Of a stretch of DNA of 64,000 nt, positions 38,429 through 50,656 are shown one piece after another (within the stretch, counting starts at the first letter, position 1; the number at the start of each line of letters is the position of its first letter). The DNA comes from Phocoena phocoena (lineage: Eukaryota > Chordata > Mammalia > Artiodactyla > Phocoenidae). The stretch covers positions 62,001 to 126,000 of the forward strand of contig NW_027077441.1 of assembly GCF_963924675.1 (NCBI RefSeq), read 5' to 3'. Made by a program: the position numbers and the translations under genes. Below the pieces are notes generated by a model. It made no database searches. It worked only from the letters and a program-made list of their open reading frames with translations, and was not told the origin of the DNA.

Positions 38429-40175
38429 TTCAGTTCATGTGTAGTCAAGTTTACATTCCGTGTATTCGTGATATCTTATGATGTTTCTTTTTCTGTGTGA
38501 CGTAGTTCACGTAGAATCACCGTACCTGCATCCACTCACTATGCCGCTACGGGCCTGATGACACAGATTTCATTGCTGAGTGATATTGCATTGTACGTAC
38601 GTGCCACAAGTTCTTTATCCATTTTTTGCTTTCTGGGATATTTACCTGATACTGTAGACGAGCTTCTTGTGAACACAGCCGTCTCAAATATTGGGGTGGC
38701 TGTCTGTTTTTGATTTTAATTTCCGTAAGCTATAGGACCATAAGTGGAAGTGCCATAGGCTGTGTTGCTTTGTTTCTTTCGTGTTTCAGGAAACACCATA
38801 CACTTCTCCAGAGTGGCTGCTGGCAATTTACATCCTGCCAATCAGCATAACAAGGCTCCCTGTTCTCCATATCCTGTCCTACCTTTCTGGATTTTACACT
38901 TTTTTCAGATGGCCCTTTTGCCCGGGGGGCAGTGAGACTTCATTGTAGTGCAGATTTCATTTACAGGCTTGCTTGGTTGGCCAAAAAGGGCGTATGCGTT
39001 TTTTCCTGAATATATTCAGGAAAAAACGCATACGCCCTTTTTGGCCAAGTGCATCATTGTCGACGTTCTGCCTCTTTTCCTATGCTTTCAGGGCAATTCC
39101 AGTCTACCCCCTGCAATTGTTTTCCTGAAATTCTGCCCCGCTTTCAAGTCCCCTTCGCAGGCTTACTTCAATATATTTTTGGAGGAAAGCTGTCATTTAT
39201 AACTCTGCAGGTTTGTGAATTACAGTGCCCCTGATCTCCTTTCTTCAACTCGCTTTCTTGTGAGCTGGGCACAAAACCGCAGGATTGCTTCAGGCCCTAA
39301 TCTGTTTCCAGCAGGGCACACTGAGCCTTTGTTTAATTCCTCTTCCTGGTGGGCAATGAGCGTTACATTTGCCCGTGCAGACACCTACAGCTAGTCTCTC
39401 ATTGGTTCTCCCTATTCCTGTTCATTTTGCACAGAAATTGCAAGCTGTGCCAAAGAGGAGGTTAAAGGCACTGACTCTCCAAGCGGGGAGAGTGTTTGTA
39501 AAGCATCTGGAATGGTGAACCCGAGGACCAGGATACGAAAACTGAGATGCATTTTAAATCATTTCCCAATCACATGGTGGACGATACTCTTGGTTTCCCA
39601 TGCATGTTTTAGCTGGAGGAAGAATCCCTTGAACCTGGAGAGTTGGGACCCATGGAATGGGTACCATGCAGTATGACTTCAAAGGGTGTGCATTTGCTCA
39701 CCTAAACTCACCAATGCTATCAGCCTGAAGTGTCCAGCCTTATGTCTCAACCAGCTCTGGGTGTAGATGTGTTAAATCCCGGTTGCATCACATGCCCTGA
39801 GTGAATTATTTAAGAATTGCTCTCTATTTCACTGTCTTTGTGTTTTGTTTTTGAAATTTATTTTGATAATGGGATTTATCGGATTTTCACTGCTGCCTTT
39901 TGGCCGCTGTACACACCCTTGATTCTCTTACGGAGACATATATATCCATGGGTTTTAAGATTCTTCCTAGTCAGGTATATTCCTAGGCGTTGAATATGTG
40001 GTGTTGGGTCCATTTCGTTGAGCAAGGAGTAGGTCTTGTCTATTACATATTGGGCTTATGGAAAGTTATCTGTGCTAATTTCAGTCTCTGGTTTTATGCA
40101 GCACCCCAAGGCACCTTTCCCCATAAGCAAGCACTAGTTGGTTTTCTAAATTTGAGACCCTTTTCTATTTTGTAA
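38429..40175 (+). repeat. Satellite monomer 23 (B-to-A hybrid)
   Basis: B alleles run through GGGTACCATGCAG; then A alleles GGGTGTGC and CACCTAAAC, a B allele GTGTTAAAT, and A alleles from CTTTGTGTTTTG to the end. Preceded by A and followed by B, it adds a monomer to the dimer phase. The palindrome is at 38,977-39,048. Confidence 0.93.
39668..39840. other. Mosaic B-to-A junction in monomer 23
   Basis: B at 39,668 (ATGCAG), A from 39,688 (GTGTGC), B again near 39,770 (GTGTTAAAT), A from 39,840. The alternation suggests a crossover with associated conversion or mismatch repair. The right-hand junction, GTGTTTTGTTTTTGAAA, is also found in monomer 34. Confidence 0.8.
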
Positions 40176-41922
40176 TTCAGTTCATGTGTAGTCAAGTTTA
40201 CATTCCGTGTATTCATGATATCTTATGATGTTTCTTTTTCTGTGTGACGTAGTTCACGTAGAATCACCGTACCTGCATCCACTCACTATGCCGCTATGGG
40301 CCTGATGACACAGATTTCATTGCTGAGTGATATTGCATTGTACGTACGTGCCACAAGTTCTTTATCCATTTTTTGCTTTCTGGGATATTTACCTGATACT
40401 GTAGACGAGCTTCTTGTGAACACAGCCGTCTCAAATATTGGGGTGGCTGTCTGTTTTTGATTTTAATTTCCGTAAGCTATAGGACCATAAGTGGAAGTGC
40501 CATAGGCTGTGTTGCTTTGTTTCTTTCGTGTTTCAGGAAACACCATACACTTCTCCAGGGTGGCTGCTGGCAATTTACATCCTGCCAATCAGCATAACAA
40601 GGCTCCCTGTTCTCCATATCCTGTCCTACCTTTCTGGATTTTACACTTTTTTCAGATGGCCCTTTTGCCAGGGGGGCAGTGAGACTTCATTGTAGTGCAG
40701 ATTTCATTTACAGGCTTGCTTGGTTGGCCAAAAAGTGCGTATGCGTTTTTTCCTGAATATATTCAGGAAAAAACGCATACGCCCTTTTTGGCCAAGTGCA
40801 TCATTGTCGACGTTCTGCCTCTTTTCCTATGCTTTCAGGGCAATTCCAGTCTACCCCCTGCAATCGTTTTCCTGAAATTCTGCCCCGCTTTCAAGTCCCC
40901 TTCGCAGGCTTACTTCAATATATTTTTGGAGGAAAGCTGTCATTTATAACTCTGCAGGTTTGTGAATTACAGTGCCCCTGAGCTCCTTTCTTCAACTCGC
41001 TTTCTTGTGAGCTGGGCACAAAACCGCAGGATTGCTTCAGGCCCTAATCTGTTTCCGGCAGGGCACGCTGAGCCTTTGGTTAATTCCTCTTCCTGGTGGG
41101 AAATGAGCGTTACATTTGCCCGTGCAGACACCTACAGCTAGTCTCTCATTGGTTCTCCCTATTCCTGTTCATTTTGCACAGAAATTGCAAGCTGTGCCAA
41201 AGAGGAGGTTAAAGGCACTGACTCTCCAAGCGGGGAGAGTGTTAGTAAAGCATCTGGAATGGTGAACCCGAGGACCAGGATACGAAAACTGAGATGCATT
41301 TTAAATCATTTCCCAATCACATGGTGGACGATACTCTTGGTTTCCCATGCATGTTTTAGCTGGAGGAAGAATCCCTTGAACCTGGAGAGTTGGGACCCAT
41401 GGAATGGGTACCATGCAGTATGACTTCAAAGGGTCTGCATTTGCTCACCGAAACTCACCAATGCTATCAGCCTGAAGTGTCCAGCCTTATGTCTCAACCA
41501 GCTCTGGGTGTAGATGTGTTAAATCCCGGTTGCATCACATGCGCTGAGTGAATTATTTAAGAATTGCTCTCTATTTCACTGTCTTTATGATTTTTTTTTG
41601 AAATTTATTTTGATAATGGGATTTATCGGATTTTCCCTGCTGCGTTTATGCCGCTGTACACACGCTTGATTCTCTTACGGAGACATATATATCCATGGGT
41701 TTTAAGATTCTTCCTAGTCAGGTATATTCCTAGGCGTTGAATATGTGGTGTTGGGTCCATTTCGTTGAGCAAGGAGTAGGTCTTGTCTATTACATATTTG
41801 GCTTATGGAAAGTTATCTGTGCTAATTTCAGTCTCTGGTTTTATGAAGCACCCCAACACACCTTTCCCCATAAGCAAGCACTAGTTGGTTTTCTAAATTT
41901 GAGACCCTGTTCTGTTTTGTAA
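40176..41922 (+). repeat. Satellite monomer 24 (type B)
   Basis: Common B subtype. GTATTCATGATA is shared with monomer 33 and GCGCTGAG with monomer 18. The palindrome (40,724-40,795) carries the change seen in monomers 31 and 37. Confidence 0.95.
40724..40795. repeat. 72-bp palindrome with one mismatch (monomer 24)
   Basis: The left arm has T at 40,736 (AAAAAGTGCG for AAAAAGGGCG). Monomers 31 and 37 carry the identical change, so the altered palindrome has itself been amplified. Confidence 0.93.
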
Positions 41923-43669
41923 TTCAGTTCATGTGTAGTCAAGTTTACATTCCGTGTATTAGTGATATCTTATGATGTTTCTTTTTCTGTGTGACGTAGT
42001 TCACATAGAATCACCGTACCTGCATCCACTCACTATGCCGCTACGGGCCTGATGACACAGATTTCATTGCTGAGTGATATTGCATTGTACGTACGTGCCA
42101 CAACTTCTTTATCCATATTTTGCTTTCTGGGATATTTACCTGTTACTGTAGACGAGCTTCTTGTGAACACAGCCGTCCCAAATATTGGGGTGGCTGTCTG
42201 TTTTTGATTTTAATTTCCGTAAGCTATAGGACCATAAGTGGAAGTGCCATAGACTGTGTTGCTTTGTTTCTTATGTGTTTCAGGAAACACCATACACTTC
42301 TCCAGGCTGGCTGCTGGCAATTTACATCCTGCCAATCAGCATAACAAGGCTCCCTGTTCTCCATATCCTGTCCTACCTTTCTGGATTTTACACTTTTTTC
42401 AGATGGCCCTCTTGCCCGGGGGGCAGTGAGACTTCATTGTAGTGCAGATTTCCTTTACAGGCTTGCTTGGTTGGCCAAAAAGGGCGTATGCGTTTTTTCC
42501 TGAATATATTCAGGAAAAAACGCATACGCCCTTTTTGGCCAAGTGCATCATTGTTGACGTTCTGCCTCTTTTCCTATGCTTTCAGGGCAATTCCAATCTA
42601 CCACCTGCAATCGTTTTCCTGAAATTCTGCCCCGCTTTCAAGTCCCCTTCGCAGGCTTACTTCAATATATTTTTGGAGGATAGCTGTCATTTATAACTCT
42701 GCAGGTTTGTGAATTACAGTGCCCCTGAGCTCCTTTCTTCAACTCGCTTTCTTGTGAACTGGGCACAAAACTGCAGGATTGCTTCAGGCCCTAATCTGTT
42801 TCGGGCAGGGCATGCTGAGCCTTTGGTAAATTCCTCTTCCTGGTGGGAAATGAGCGTTACATTTGCCCGTGCAGACACCTACAGCTAGTCTCTCATTGGT
42901 TCTCCCTATTCCTGTTCATCTTGCACAGAAATTGCAAGCTGTGCCAAACAGGAGGTTAAAGGCACTGACTCTCCAAGCAGGGAGACTGTTAGTAAATCAT
43001 CTGGAATGGTGAACCCGAGGACCAGGATACGAAAACTGAGATGCATTTTAAATCATTTCCCCATAACACGGTGGACCATACTGTGGGTTTCACATGCATG
43101 TTTTAGCTGGAGGAAGAATCCCTTGAACCTGAAGAGTTGGGACCCATGGAATAGGTACCATACAGTATGACTTCAAAGGGTGTGCATTTGCTCACCTAAA
43201 CTCACCAATGCTATCAGCCTGAAGTGTCCAGCCTTATGTCTCAACCAGCTCTGGGTGTAGATGTGGTCAATCCCGGTTGCATCACATGCCCTGAGTGAAT
43301 TATTTAAGAATTGCTCTCTATTTCACTGTCTTTGTGTTTTGTTTTCGAAATTTATTTTGATAATGGGATTTATCGGATTTTCACTGCTGCCTTTCGGCCG
43401 CTGTACACACCCTTGATTCTCTTACGGAGACATATATATCCATGGGTTTTAAGATTCTTCCTAGTCAGGTATATTCCTAGGCGTTGAATATGTGGTGTTG
43501 GGTCCATTTCGTTGAGAAAGGAGTAGGTCTTGTCTATTACATATTGGGCTTATGGAAAGTTATCTGTGCTAATTTCAGTCTCTGGTTTTATGCAGCACCC
43601 CAAGGCACCTTTCCCCATAAGCAAGCACTAGTTGGTTTTCTAAATTTGAGACCCTTTTCTATTTTGTAA
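41923..43669 (+). repeat. Satellite monomer 25 (type A)
   Basis: A markers; CpG-transition variants TCACATAG and TTGTTGACG; private CCACCTGC; AACTGCAGG is shared with monomer 28 and GTTGAGAAAGG with monomer 30. The palindrome is at 42,471-42,542. Confidence 0.95.
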
Positions 43670-45415
43670 TTCAGTTCATGTGTAGTCAAGTTTACATTCC
43701 GTGTATTCGTGATATCTTATGATGTTTCTTTTTCTGTGTGACGTAGTTCACGTAGAATCACCGTACCTGCATCCACTCACTATGCCGCTATGGGCCTGAT
43801 GACACAGATTTCATTGCTGAGTGATATTGCATTGTACGTACGTGCCACAAGTTCTTTATCCATTTTTTGCTTTCTGGGATATTTACCTGATACTGTAGAC
43901 GAGCTTCTTGTGAACACAGCCGTCTCAAATATTGGGGTGGCTGTCTGTTTTTGATTTTAATTTCCGTAAGCTATAGGACCATAAGTGGAAGTGCCATAGG
44001 CTGTGTTGCTTTGTTTCTTTCGTGTTTCAGGAAACACCATACACTTCTCCAGGGTGGCTGCTGGCAATTTACATCCTGCCAATCAGCATAACAAGGCTCC
44101 CTGTTCTCCATATCCTGTCCTACCTTTCTGGATTTTACACTTTTTTCAGATGGCCCTTTTGCCAGGGGGGCAGTGAGACTTCATTGTAGTGCAGATTTCA
44201 TCTACAGGCTTGCTTGGTTGGCCAAAAAGGGCGTATGCGTTTTTTCCTGAATATATTCAGGAAAAAACGCATACGCCCTTTTTGGCCAAGTGCATCATTG
44301 TCGACGTTCTGCCTCTTTTCCTATGCTTTCAGGGCAATTCCAGTCTACCCCCTGCAATCGTTTTCCTGAAATTCTGCCCCGCTTTCAAGTCCCCTTCGCA
44401 GGCTTACTTCAATATATTTTTGGAGGATAGCTGTCATTTATAACTCTGCAGGTTTGTGAATTACAGTGCCCCTGAGCTCCTTTCTTCAACTCGCTTTCTT
44501 GTGAGCTGGGCACAAAACCGCAGGATTGCTTCAGGCCCTAATCTGTTTCCGGCAGGGCACGCTGAGCCTTTGGTTAATTCCTCTTCCTGGTGGGAAATGA
44601 GCGTTACATTTGCCCGTGCAGACACCTACAGCTAGTCTCTCATTGGTTCTCCCTATTCCTGTTCATTTTGCACAGAAATTGCAAGCTGTGCCAAAGAGGA
44701 GGTTAAAGGCACTGACTCTCCAAGCGGGGAGAGTGTTAGTAAAGCATCTGGAATGGTGAACCCGAGGACCAGGATACGAAAACTGAGATGCATTTTAAAT
44801 CATTTCCCAATCACATGGTGGATGATACTCTTGGTTTCCCATGCATGTTTTAGCTGGAGGAAGAATCCCTTGAACCTGGAGAGTTGGGACCCATGGAATG
44901 GGTACCATGCAGTATGACTTCAAAGGGTCTGCATTTGCTCACCGAAACTCACCAATGCTATCAGCCTGAAGTGTCCAGCCTTATGTCTCAACCAGCTCTG
45001 GGTGTAGATGTGTTAAATCCCGGTTGCATCACATGCCCTGAGTGAATTATTTAAGAATTGCTCTCTATTTCACTGTTTTATGATTTTTTTTTGAAATTTA
45101 TTTTGATAATGGGATTTATCGGATTTTCACTGCTGCGTTTATGCCGCTGTACACACGCTTGATTCTCTTACGGAGACATATATATCCATGGGTTTTAAGA
45201 TTCTTCCTAGTCAGGTATATTCCTAGGCGTTGAATATGTGGTGTTGGGTCCATTTCGTTAAGCAAGGAGTAGGTCTTGTCTATTACATATTGGGCTTATG
45301 GAAAGTTATCTGTGCTAATTTCAGTCTCTGGTTTTATGCAGCACCCCAAGGCACCTTTCCCCATAAGCAAGCACTAGTTGGTTTTCTAAATTTGAGACCC
45401 TTTTCTATTTTGTAA
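43670..45415 (+). repeat. Satellite monomer 26 (B-to-A hybrid, 1,746 bp)
   Basis: Type B through ACACGCTTG, then type A from TATTGGGCTT. A one-base deletion occurs in CACTGTTTTATG. TTCATCTACAGG is shared with monomer 29; CGTTAAGC is private. A B monomer follows, so the phase shifts. The palindrome is at 44,218-44,289. Confidence 0.94.
45158..45292. other. B-to-A exchange junction in monomer 26
   Basis: The last B-specific base is at 45,157 (CACGCTT) and the first A-specific base at 45,292 (TTGGGC). The interval is the same part of the unit as the A-to-B junction in monomer 19, so the two have the form expected of reciprocal unequal-crossover products. Confidence 0.85.
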
Positions 45416-47162
45416 TTCAGTTCATGTGTAGTCAAGTTTACATTCCGTGTATTCGTGATATCTTATGATGTTTCTTTTTCTGTGTGACGTAGTTCACCTA
45501 GAATCACCGTATCTGCATCCACTCACTATGCCGCTATGGGCCTGATGACACAGATTTCATTGCTGAGTGATATTGCATTGTACGTACGTGCCACAAGTTC
45601 TTTATCCATTTTTTGCTTTCTGGGATATTTACCTGATACTGTAGACGAGCTTCTTGTGAACACAGCCGTCTCAAATATTGGGGTGGCTGTCTGTTTTTGA
45701 TTTTAATTTCCGTAAGCTATAGGACCATAAGTGGAAGTGCCATAGGCTGTGTTGCTTTGTTTCTTTCGTGTTTCAGGAAACACCATACACTTCTCCAGGG
45801 TGGCTGCTGGCAATTTACATCCTGCCAATCAGCATAACAAGGCTCCCTGTTCTCCATATCCTGTCCTACCTTTCTGGATTTTACACTTTTTTCAGATGGC
45901 CCTTTTGCCAGGGGGGCAGTGAGACTTCATTGTAGTGCAGATTTCATTTACAGGCTTGCTTGGTTGGCCAAAAAGGGCGTATGCGTTTTTTCCTGAATAT
46001 ATTCAGGAAAAAACGCATACGCCCTTTTTGGCCAAGTGCATCATTGTCGACGTTCTGCCTCTTTTCCTATGCTTTCAGGGCAATTCCAGTCTACCCCCTG
46101 CAATCGTTTTCCTGAAATTCTGCCCCGCTTTCAAGTCCCCTTCGCAGGCTTACTTCAATATATTTTTGGAGGAAAGCTGTCATTTATAACTCTGCAGGTT
46201 TGTGAATTACAGTGCCCCTGAGCTCCTTTCTTCAACTCGCTTTCTTGTGAGCTGGGCACAAAACCGCAGGATTGCTTCAGGCCCTAATCTGTTTCCGGCA
46301 GGGCACGCTGAGCCTTTGGTTAATTCCTCTTCCTGGTGGGAAATGAACGTTACATTTGCCCGTGCAGACACCTACAGCTAGTCTCTCATTGGTTCTCCCT
46401 ATTCCTGTTCATTTTGCACAGAAATTGCAAGCTGTGCCAAAGAGGAGGTTAAAGGCACTGACTCTCCAAGCGGGGAGAGTGTTAGTAAAGCATCTGGAAT
46501 GGTGAACCCGAGGACCAGGATACGAAAACTGAGATGCATTTTAAATCATTTCCCAATCACATGGTGGACGATACTCTTGGTTTCCCATGCATGTTTTAGC
46601 TGGAGGAAGAATCCCTTGAACCTGGAGAGTTGGGACCCATGGAATGGGTACCATGCAGTATGACTTCAAAGGGTCTGCATTTGCTCACCGAAACTCACCA
46701 ATGCTATCAGCCTGAAGTGTCCAGCCTTATGTCTCAACCAGCTCTGGGTGTAGATGTGTTAAATCCCGGTTGCATCACATGCCCTGAGTGAATTATTTAA
46801 GAATTGCTCTCTATTTCACTGTCTTTATGATTTTTTTTTGAAATTTATTTTGATAATGGGATTTATCGGATTTTCACTGCTGCGTTTATGCCGCTGTACA
46901 CACGCTTGATTCTCTTACGGAGACATATATATCCATGGGTTTTAAGATTCTTCCTAGTCAGGTATATTCCTAGGCGTTGAATATGTGGTGTTGGGTCCAT
47001 TGCGTTGAGCAAGGAGTAGGTCTTGTCTATTACATATTTGGCTTATGGAAAGTTATCTGTGCTAATTTCAGTCTCTGGTTTTATGAAGCACCCCAACGCA
47101 CCTTTCCCCATAAGCAAGCACTAGTTGGTTTTCTAAATTTGAGACCCTGTTCTGTTTTGTAA
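45416..47162 (+). repeat. Satellite monomer 27 (type B)
   Basis: B markers with GGAAAGC and CCGGCAGGGCACGCTG. Private TTCACCTAG, CCGTATCTGC, AAATGAACG and CATTGCGTTG. The palindrome is at 45,964-46,035. Confidence 0.95.
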
Positions 47163-48909
47163 TTCAGTTCATGTGTAGTCAAGTTTACATTTCGTGTATT
47201 AGTGATATCTTATGATGTTTCTTTTTCTGTGTGACGTAGTTCACGTAGAATCACCGTACCTGCATCCACTCACTATGCCGCTACGGGCCTGATGACACAG
47301 ATTTCATTGCTGAGTGATATTGCATTGTACGTACGTGCCACAACTTCTTTATCCATATTTTGCTTTCTGGGATATTTACCTGTTACTGTAGACGAGCTTC
47401 TTGTGAACACAGCCGTCCCAAATATTGGGGTGGCTGTCTGTTTTTGATTTTAATTTCCGTAAGCTATAGGACCATAAGTGGAAGTGCCATAGACTGTGTT
47501 GCTTTGTTTCTTATGTGTTTCAGGAAACACCATACACTTCTCCAGGCTGGCTGCTGGCAATTTACATCCTGCCAATCAGCATAACAAGGCTCCCTGTTCT
47601 CCATATCCTGTCCTACCTTTCTGGATTTTACACTTTTTTCAGATGGCCCTCTTGCCCGGGGGGCAGTGAGACTTCATTGTAGTGCAGATTTCCTTTACAG
47701 GCTTGCTTGGTTGGCCAAAAAGGGCGTATGCGTTTTTTCCTGAATATATTCAGGAAAAAACGCATACGCCCTTTTTGGCCAAGTGCATCATTGTCGACGT
47801 TCTGCCTCTTTTCCTATGCTTTCAGGGCAATTCCAGTCTACCCCCTGCAATCGTTTTCCTGAAATTCTGCCCCGCTTTCAAGTCCCCTTCGCAGGCTTAC
47901 TTCAATATATTTTTGGAGGATAGCTGTCATTTATAACTCTGCAGGTTTGTGAATTACAGTGCCCCTGAGCTCCTTTCTTCAACTCGCTTTCTTGTGAACT
48001 CGGCACAAAACTGCAGGATTGCTTCAGGCCCTAATCTGTTTCGGGCAGGGCATGCTGAGCCTTTGGTAAATTCCTCTTCCTGGTGGGAAATGAGCGTTAC
48101 ATTTGCCCGTGCAGACACCTACAGCTAGTCTCTCATTGGTTCTCCCTATTCCTGTTCATCTTGCACAGAAATTGCAAGCTGTGCCAAACAGGAGGTTAAA
48201 GGCACTGACTCTCCAAGCAGGGAGACTGTTAGTAAATCATCTGGAATGGTGAACCCGAGGACCAGGATACGAAAACTGAGATGCATTTTAAATCATTTCC
48301 CCATAACACGGTGGACCATACTGTGGGTTTCACATGCATGTTTTAGCTGGAGGAAGAATCCCTTGAACCTGAAGAGTTGGGACCCATGGAATAGGTACCA
48401 TACAGTATGACTTCAAAGGGTGTGCATTTGCTCACCTAAACTCACCAATGCTATCAGCCTGAAGTGTCCAGCCTTATGTCTCAACCAGCTCTGGGTGTAG
48501 ATGTGGTCAATCCCGGTTGCATCACATGCCCTGAGTGAATTATTTAAGAATTGCTCTCTATTTCACTGTCTTTGTGTTTTGTTTTCGAAATTTATTTTGA
48601 TAATGGGATTTATCGGATTTTCACTGCTGCCTTTCGGCCGCTGTACACACCCTTGATTCTCTTACGGAGACATATATATCCATGGGTTTTAAGATTCTTC
48701 CTAGTCAGGTATATTCCTAGGCGTTGAATATGTGGTGTTGGGTCCATTTCGTTGAGCAAGGAGTAGGTCTTGTCTATTACATATTGGGCTTATGGAAAGT
48801 TATCTGTGCTAATTTCAGTCTCTGGTTTTATGCAGCACCCCAAGGCACCTTTCCCCATAAGCAAGCACTAGATGGTTTTCTAAATTTGAGACCCTTTTCT
48901 ATTTTGTAA
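47163..48909 (+). repeat. Satellite monomer 28 (type A)
   Basis: Private ACATTTCGTG, GAACTCGGC and CTAGATGG; AACTGCAGG is shared with monomer 25. The palindrome is at 47,711-47,782. Confidence 0.95.
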
Positions 48910-50656
48910 TTCAGTTCATGTGTAGTCAAGTTTACATTCCGTGTGTTCGTGATATCTTATGATGTTTCTTTTTCTGTGTGACGTAGTTCACGTAGAATCA
49001 CCGTACCTGCATCCACTCACTATGCCGCTATGGGCCTGATGACACAGATTTCATTGCTGAGTGATATTGCATTGTACGTACGTGCCACAAGTTCTTTATC
49101 CATTTTTTGCTTTCTGGGATATTTACCTGATACTGTAGACGAGCTTCTTGTGAACACAGCCGTCTCAAATATTGGGGTGGCTGTCTGTTTTTGATTTTAA
49201 TTTCTGTAAGCTATAGGACCATAAGTGGAAGTGCCATAGGCTGTGTTGCTTTGTTTCTTTCGTGTTTCAGGAAACACCATACACTTCTCCAGGGTGGCTG
49301 CTGGCAATTTACATCCTGCCAATCAGCATAACAAGGCTCCCTGTTCTCCATATCCTGTCCTACCTTTCTGGATTTTACACTTTTTTCAGATGGCCCTTTT
49401 GCCAGGGGGGCAGTGAGACTTCATTGTAGTGCAGATTTCATCTACAGGCTTGCTTGGTTGGCCAAAAAGGGCGTATGCGTTTTTTCCTGAATATATTCAG
49501 GAAAAAACGCATACGCCCTTTTTGGCCAAGTGCATCATTGTCGACGTTCTGCCTCTTTTCCTATGCTTTCAGGGCAATTCCAGTCTACCCCCTGCAATCG
49601 TTTTCCTGAAATTCTGCCCCGCTTTCAAGTCCCCTTCGCAGGCTTACTTCAATATATTTTTGGAGGATAGCTGTCATTTATAACTCTGCAGGTTTGTGAA
49701 TTACAGTGCCCCTGAGCTCCTTTCTTCAACTCGCTTTCTTGTGAGCTGGGCACAAAACCGCAGGATTGCTTCAGGCCCTAATCTGTTTCCGGCAGGGCAC
49801 GCTGAGCCTTTGGTTAATTCCTCTTCCTGGTGGGAAATGAGCGTTACATTTGCCCGTGCAGACACCTACAGCTAGTCTCTCATTGGTTCTCCCTATTCCT
49901 GTTCATTTTGCACAGAAATTGCAAGCTGTGCCAAAGAGGAGGTTAAAGGCACTGACTCTCCAAGCGGGGAGAGTGTTAGTAAAGCATCTGGAATGGTGAA
50001 CCCGAGGACCAGGATACGAAAACTGAGATGCATTTTAAATCATTTCCCAATCACATGGTGGACGATACTCTTGGTTTCCCATGCATGTTTTAGCTGGAGG
50101 AAGAATCCCTTGAACCTGGAGAGTTGGGACCCATGGAATGGGTACCATGCAGTATGACTTCAAAGGGTCTGCATTTGCTCACCGAAACTCACCAATGCTA
50201 TCAGCCTGAAGTGTCCAGCCTTATGTCTCAACCAGCTCTGGGTGTAGATGTGTTAAATCCCGGTTGCATCACATGCCCTGAGTGAATTATTTAAGAATTG
50301 CTCTCTATTTCACTGTCTTTATGATTTTTTTTTGAAATTTATTTTGATAATGGGATTTATCGGATTTTCACTGCTGCGTTTATGCCGCTGTACACACGCT
50401 TGATTCTCTTACGGAGACATATATATCCATGGGTTTTAAGATTCTTCCTAGTCAGGTATATTCCTAGGCGTTGAATATGTGGTGTTGGGTCCATTTCGTT
50501 GAGCAAGGAGTAGGTCTTGTCTATTACATATTTGGCTTATGGAAAGTTATCTGTGCTAATTTCAGTCTCTGGTTTTATGAAGCACCCCAACGCACCTTTC
50601 CCCATAAGCAAGCACTAGTTGGTTTTCTAAATTTGAGACCCTGTTCTGTTTTGTAA
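48910..50656 (+). repeat. Satellite monomer 29 (type B)
   Basis: Private CGTGTGTTCG and TTTCTGTAAG; TTCATCTACAGG is shared with monomer 26. The palindrome is at 49,458-49,529. Confidence 0.95.
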
